NCBI GenBank assembly: GCA_947179155.2
Contig: OX359270.1
Coordinates: 5,964,077-6,028,076, forward strand
Length of the DNA stretch: 64,000 nt
Source: Hedera helix
Lineage: Eukaryota; Streptophyta; Magnoliopsida; Apiales; Araliaceae
Direction of reading: 5' to 3'
Position numbers and translations under genes: made by a program. Positions 59,235-64,000 of the stretch are shown piece after piece (within the stretch, counting starts at the first letter, position 1; the number at the start of each line of letters is the position of its first letter). The notes below the pieces were generated by a model, which was given only the letters and a program-made list of their open reading frames with translations, was not told where the DNA came from and did not search any database.

Positions 59235-59626
59235 TTTATCCTATATCGAAAGCATAAGGAAATAAAACTAAGTATATAATAAACAGAAAGAGAAGATAGT
59301 AGGAATTAGTAATAATGAAAGCTTATGTCTTGGATAGGTGGGTTGTTTGGTTCATGTTTTGATGGCACATTTTTTAAGAGCAAGTGTAAGCCTTACAAGA
59401 AAACGTTGCATTTTGAAGAGCAGTGAGCCTACAGAAAAAAGTATAAATTGAAGTTCAAGGAATTTGTCCCACATCGAAAGGTTTAAAAAATGAAACTAAG
59501 TATATAATAAACAGAAAAAGAAAAGGGAAGCAAGTGCTAATTATGAAGCCGTCTAGCCTGGATAATTGGCTCGTGGGTGGTGTCTGATGTTCAAGTTTTA
59601 ATACATCGCATTTTGAAGAGCAGTGA
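59235..59626 (+). repeat. Tandem duplication with snRNA-like promoter motifs
   Basis: Two diverged copies (about 59235-59430 and 59462-59626) share AAACTAAGTATATAATAAACAG and CATTTTGAAGAGCAGTGA. The second has GTCCCACATCG (59466-59476), identical to the plant snRNA upstream sequence element RTCCCACATCG. TATATAATAA starts 24 bp further on; the first copy has the degraded ATCCTATATCG with the same 24-bp gap. That spacing is the one used by RNA polymerase III-type plant snRNA genes. No known snRNA follows. A TTTT lies at 59596-59599. Confidence 0.5.
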
Positions 59627-60457
59627 TGTAACGACCCCAAATCCGGGTCCCTTGAACCTTGGATCTGGTTCATCACTGTACAACATTTTTCTTATCATTC
59701 ATGACTTACAACGATATTATAATTGCTAAATAAGTATTTATTTAAAACTTTACAACATCTCTTTCTATTCCAGAATCGCAATTTTTATAAATTCCTAGTA
59801 TGTCTCAATATCATACATGTAGAAATCGCAATCTTTACAAATTTCTAGTATGTCCCAATATCATACCTGATACGACATTCTATTACAATCAATTTGAATA
59901 TTTAAACACTCACAATACATACTAATCATTTCTTTAATTACATAATCATTTTACCTGTCCAATCCAGACTCATAACTACAACAATCACTTAAACTTTCGG
60001 TGAAAGTAATACGCATTCCTAATCCTTGATCTTTAACGAAACCTTCAGATATCTTGCACTTATATGAAAGTGTTGATTTTATAGCAAGAGTGAGCACGAT
60101 GGCTCAGTAAGTCTAACAATTACACATAACACATTTGTAAGACCCCGAATTTTATGAAATACAAAATTTAATTTTTCTTCATATATATTTTTCCTGAAAC
60201 AGTAAGTGGTTAAATTGATAAAGTTAAAAGTTAAGAATGTTATGTGTAAATTATTTTATGTCGGACAATATTCGTTTGATCGGGGAATATTCGTTCTGTC
60301 TGGGAATATTCGTACGACGGCGCCGTACGAACCAATCATTGGTGGACCCCACAACGAATAATTGTCGGATATAGAACATGACATAAACAATTTTTAAATG
60401 GTCAATGGTACTATCACTTTTAATTGTTAAAATATCCGGTGATAAAAGAATAGTAAT

Positions 60458-60535
60458 ATACGGTATTACAAGTAACATACGGTATTGTACAGTAGCATAC
60501 GGTATTGCACAGTAGCACACGGCATTGCACAGTGT
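60458..60535 (+). repeat. Short tandem repeat, about 22-bp unit
   Basis: Four imperfect copies of ATACGGTATTGCACAGTAGC in the U3-like part of the 60136-62775 element. Related CACAGTAGCATATGCACAGT text continues to about 60690. Confidence 0.85.
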
Positions 60536-60949
60536 TTCGTATTATTAAATTGTTAAAGTGGTTATCGTACAATATTTGACTTTATTGTCACATGCACAAT
60601 AATTCATATTATTAAACTGATAATTGTCACAGTAGCATATGCACAGTAATTCATATTATTGAATCAATAATTGTCATGACACAGTAACGTATTCTTTTAT
60701 TTACATACTTTCTGCATTATTGTTATCTCTATTATGATGTTATTTAAATAGTTGTATTTCATTAATTAATTGACTTGATATCTAACTTAGAAAGTCAACT
60801 ACACTGTATTCATAACAATTAGTCATAATAATGAATAAGTGTGAATTATTGTTGAATAATTGAATTAATAAAGTTATTTGTTTATAATATAAAGTTAGGT
60901 GATATAAAATGAATGGTATATATTAAAGACAATGTAATAATTATAGAAT

Positions 60950-61175
60950 TTCAAATGAACGATGTAGATTGAAGATGATATTTAAATGAATGGTTTAGAT
61001 TAAGGAAATCTTAAAAGATGAAATGAATGATATAGATTAAAAAAGATAATATAGAATATGAAATGGAAGGTGTAGATTAAAAGATGATCTTTAAATGAAT
61101 GGTTTAGATTAAAGAAATCTTAAAAGATGAAATGAATGATATGGATTAAACATTATCTTGAAATGAACGGTTTGG
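60950..61175 (+). repeat. Direct duplication of about 110-120 bp upstream of the TATA box
   Basis: AAATGAATGGTTTAGATTAA followed by GGAAATCTTAAAAGATGAAA at about 60985 recurs at about 61094 almost unchanged. Such U3 duplications often serve as enhancers in LTRs; here that is inference. Confidence 0.8.
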
Positions 61176-61549
61176 ATTAAATTAGAAAATTTTGGTTATG
61201 ATAAGATTTTTGGCTATAAATAGAGGCCTTAACTTAAGGATTTTTCATAAACTTCCTTACTTGTTCTTTCTTTCACTCTCTAAATACTTCTTTGTGTAAG
61301 TTCTCTCTAAGTGTGCTTAAGTCATCTTTAGTATTTGTGAAGATCTATAAGTGTACGAGTATTGTTCAAGTTAATCAACCTCATTTAAATCAATATCCAG
61401 CCACGTGTTAAGGTAAGGGATACCATCTTTTTCATCTTCCACTATTCAAACTTACTACGATAAGTGATTATCATTCTTTGATTCTCGAAAATAATATCGT
61501 TTCTCTCTTACTCATAAGATGTGTTATTTATTTTCATGTATTAAATTAT

Positions 61550-61745
61550 GGGAATAACCTTACGGCGCGGATTACCGCCTGTTGGTGAATAATCTTTCGT
61601 ATTCATTCCTTATTAATCTCTAAGAATAACCTTATTGCGCGGATTACCGTCTGTTTGGTGAATAACTCTTCGTATTCAATTTTTATTAAATTGTGGGAAT
61701 AACCTTACGGCGCGGATTACCGCATGTTTGGTGAATTACTCTTTA
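61550..61745 (+). repeat. Three tandem units downstream of the TATA box
   Basis: Units at about 61551, 61620 and 61691 share GGGAATAACCTTACGGCGCG, GATTACCGCCTGTTTGGTGA and a TTCGTATTC tail. The unit is about 70 bp. A second duplicated block, TTTGGCCCGTAGTGCAAAGA, occurs at about 62080 and 62170. Confidence 0.85.
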
Positions 61746-63435
61746 TATTCATTTCCTATTTTTCTAAACATTTCTATTAAGCTGTAACCGTTATTCTGAA
61801 CTGTGGATCTTAAATATCATTTTTGAATTTTACTCCACATCATGTTGATAATTTGGACATTATTTAAATCTGCACAAAGTAAACTTCTGATACTTATTGT
61901 TTATCATGTTTATTCTGTTCATCATTTGTATCACTGTTATTTGTACCAATCATAAAAAATCAAGCTGTTGTGAATATCTATGGCCGGGGGCATAGATGCG
62001 ATATAATTGTTGAACAGATGATAGGTTAAAGGCGATACATCTGTTCGGTCTCTTTTATGACACGTGGTGAAAGTTCTCTTTGGCCCGTAGTGCAAAGATG
62101 AACTGTTGTTTGGTATGATTATGACCAAAGGCTGAATACTGGTATAATCATGACCGTTGGTGTTATACTGAATATCTTTGGCCCGTAGTGCAAAGATGAA
62201 CTGTTGATTTGCATGATTATGACCAGGAACTGTGAGTTTGTATTCTCATGGTCAGTGATGTTTTAGATGATAAAAGTTGATGATGTTTTTCCTAAAAAGA
62301 GAAGCGAGTGGACACTATAGTCTGCATTATTCTTCTAATAGATTGCTCATTCCGCTGCTATTATTAATCTGAACATTGTTCAAGAATTTAACTGCAGTTT
62401 TTGATATAAACCTTGTAGTCTATTGTATTCTATCAAGGACTCAACTGTTGAAGGCTAACGATAATTTATTCGTCATTATCATAGTCATGATATTCTTTAC
62501 TGGGCTATTTGAGCTCACCCTTTCTTTTTGGTCCATTATTTTTCAACAGGAGATGAGAACGTAGCTGGGTCTAACCGGGGGATGGAGTGAGAGTCGGAGG
62601 GATAGCTATCGTAGTCTTCACGTGTTGTAAAATTGTGTGACAATAATAGTGAAGACTTAGTTGTGCATTATTATACACTGTATTGTTGAACGTTGTAATA
62701 CTTTGTAATAATTTTGCTGTAGTCTTTTGACAACTCAAGTTTGAGCTTTGTGGGCCTAGATTTGGGAGTGTCACAACATTACATGCTTCACATGTTATAC
62801 ATATTCTGTATTTTATTCCTACATCATGCTGTTCATTTTATGAATGCTTCATACTTCTTATGCATCACATATAATAGACAACTAGTCTCTAGCAAATCAT
62901 GCTTCATATTTTGTAAATATTTCGCATGTAATCATACCTTATACTTTTTACATATCACAAATATCATCAATATATCTTCATATCAATAATTTAATATCGC
63001 ATTGTAGCATAGCAATGCACATAGGAGCAAGTTCTGAAAAATTTGTCTGGTTTGCTTCTACCATTTACGCTTATTTTACGTCTTTCATTCAACTTATAAT
63101 TTATATATGAAATTGATATCATCATTAGTTACAATGACCATTACATAGTCTTTCTATAAGACTCTAACTTCAAATTATTAACTCTTAAGATGTCCGACAA
63201 ATAAACCTTTGAGTTCTAGACAAAAACCCTAGCTCAAACCTAATTGAACATGTCGAGTACGCTTAACCAACTTTCACCAATACCTTGCAGTACAACCTAT
63301 ATTTAGTAAGTTGTCTACTATTTAGTCACTAATGAACTCTTAAATTAGTTTAATTCAATTAAACTTTCTTCTTTAACATAACTTAATAATTCGAATATCT
63401 AATAATGTACCAAATACCTCAAAATATTATCTATC

Positions 63436-63960
63436 TTTGATAATATACAACTACATTCAAATATTATTAACCATTTAATAATATTTTAATCACTTATTAA
63501 TATTATTAACCATTTAATAATATTTTAATCTCTTACTAATATTATTAAATATTTAATAATATTTTAATCACTTATTAATATTATTAACCATTTAATAATA
63601 TTTTAATGTCTTATTAATATTATTAACCATTTAATAATATTTTAATCACTTATTAATATTATTATTCATTTAATAATATTTTAATCTCTTACTAATATTA
63701 TTAACCATCTAGTAATATTTTAATCATTTATTAATATTATTAGCCATTTAATAATATTTTAATCTCTTACTAATATTATTCACCATTTAATAATATTTTA
63801 ATTTCTTATTAATATTATTAACTATTTAATAATATTTTAATCACTTATTAATATTATTATCCATGTAATAATATTTTAATCATTTACAAATATTATTAAT
63901 CATTTAATAACCTTTTACTCTCATACTAACATTATTCACCATTTAATAATATTTTAATAC
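63436..63960. repeat. AT-rich minisatellite array
   Basis: About a dozen units of about 42-46 bp on the theme ATTATTAACCATTTAATAAT then ATTTTAATCACTTATTAAT. The same kind of array, with a somewhat shorter unit, lies in 19560-20060. Continues to near the window edge. Confidence 0.9.
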
Positions 63961-64000
63961 TCTTCAAACAATACCAATAGTTAACTTTTTAATTATGTTT

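Larger units (their letters stand above)
60136..62775 (+). mobile_element. Solo-LTR-like element nested in the 59627 element
   Basis: TGTAAGACCCCGAATTTTAT at 60136 to GATTTGGGAGTGTCACA at 62775, flanked by ACATT on both sides (60131-60135 and 62776-62780). TG...CA ends and a perfect 5-bp duplication fit a solo LTR of 2640 bp. A TATA box CTATAAATAG at 61214-61223 followed by a CT-rich leader (TTCTTTCTTTCACTCTCTAA) marks a plus-strand promoter. No protein-coding domain inside. Confidence 0.75.
59627..64000 (-). mobile_element. LTR-like element of the TGTGACGCCCC family, truncated by the window edge
   Basis: Begins TGTAACGACCCCAAATCCGG at 59627, similar to 18317 (TGTGACGCCCCTAAATCTGG) and, reversed, to the end of 40682-44330. 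It shares a GCAAGAGTGAGCAC..GCTCAGTAAG landmark (about 60083-60112; compare 18606) and the AT minisatellite. It is split by another LTR-like element at 60136-62775. Its far end is beyond the window, so no target duplication can be checked. Orientation is inferred from the family. Confidence 0.55.

Overview
This 64-kb window is plant nuclear DNA, almost certainly from a flowering plant and probably a eudicot. It is strongly AT-rich, its genes have GT-AG introns, and it carries plant-only families: an R2R3-MYB gene, plant En/Spm (CACTA) transposons, an Athila-like Ty3/gypsy retrotransposon and 4-coumarate:CoA ligase. I did not identify the species. No bacterial operons, tRNA, rRNA or CRISPR loci were seen.

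Two loci look like host genes. At 1180-2791 (+) lie the last two exons of a subgroup-21 type R2R3-MYB transcription factor gene (MYB52/56/105/117 class); its first exon is off the left edge. At 44706-47917 (+) is a complete five-exon gene for cytosolic 40S ribosomal protein SA (uS2), 303 residues, with a telo-box and a GGCCCA element upstream. Two orphan host exons, a DYRK-type kinase exon at 49070-49187 (+) and a 4CL exon at 58499-58696 (-), are fragments.

Most of the rest is a nest of mobile elements. A CACTA element with matched ends and a 3-bp ACA target duplication spans 3308-26214. It contains a decayed Athila-like LTR region (6828-16985) that is itself split by a second CACTA (8050-15389, target duplication CAT). 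That second element carries host-gene fragments: PP2A scaffold subunit A, NAC-alpha, an RCC1-repeat protein and probably an RNA-dependent RNA polymerase. A third decayed CACTA (about 16985-25660) follows and contains a 4.4-kb solo-LTR-like element. Next comes an Athila-like gypsy element on the minus strand (26235-39074) with two LTRs, a primer-binding site, a polypurine tract and a broken gag-pol. A CACTA-type terminal array ends at 39784.

The right half has a 3.65-kb solo-LTR-like element (40682-44330, target duplication GTGAA) ending only 375 bp before the ribosomal gene start codon. A very young non-autonomous LTR retrotransposon (49213-55443) has apparently identical 598-bp LTRs and target duplication TCTTC. 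It is followed by a small hAT-type element (55738-56594), a tandem duplication with snRNA-like promoter motifs (59235-59626), and two more LTR-like elements, one nested in the other (60136-62775 inside 59627 to the window end).

The clearest unusual object is the gene-fragment-carrying CACTA at 8050-15389. The youngest insertion is the LTR element at 49213-55443.
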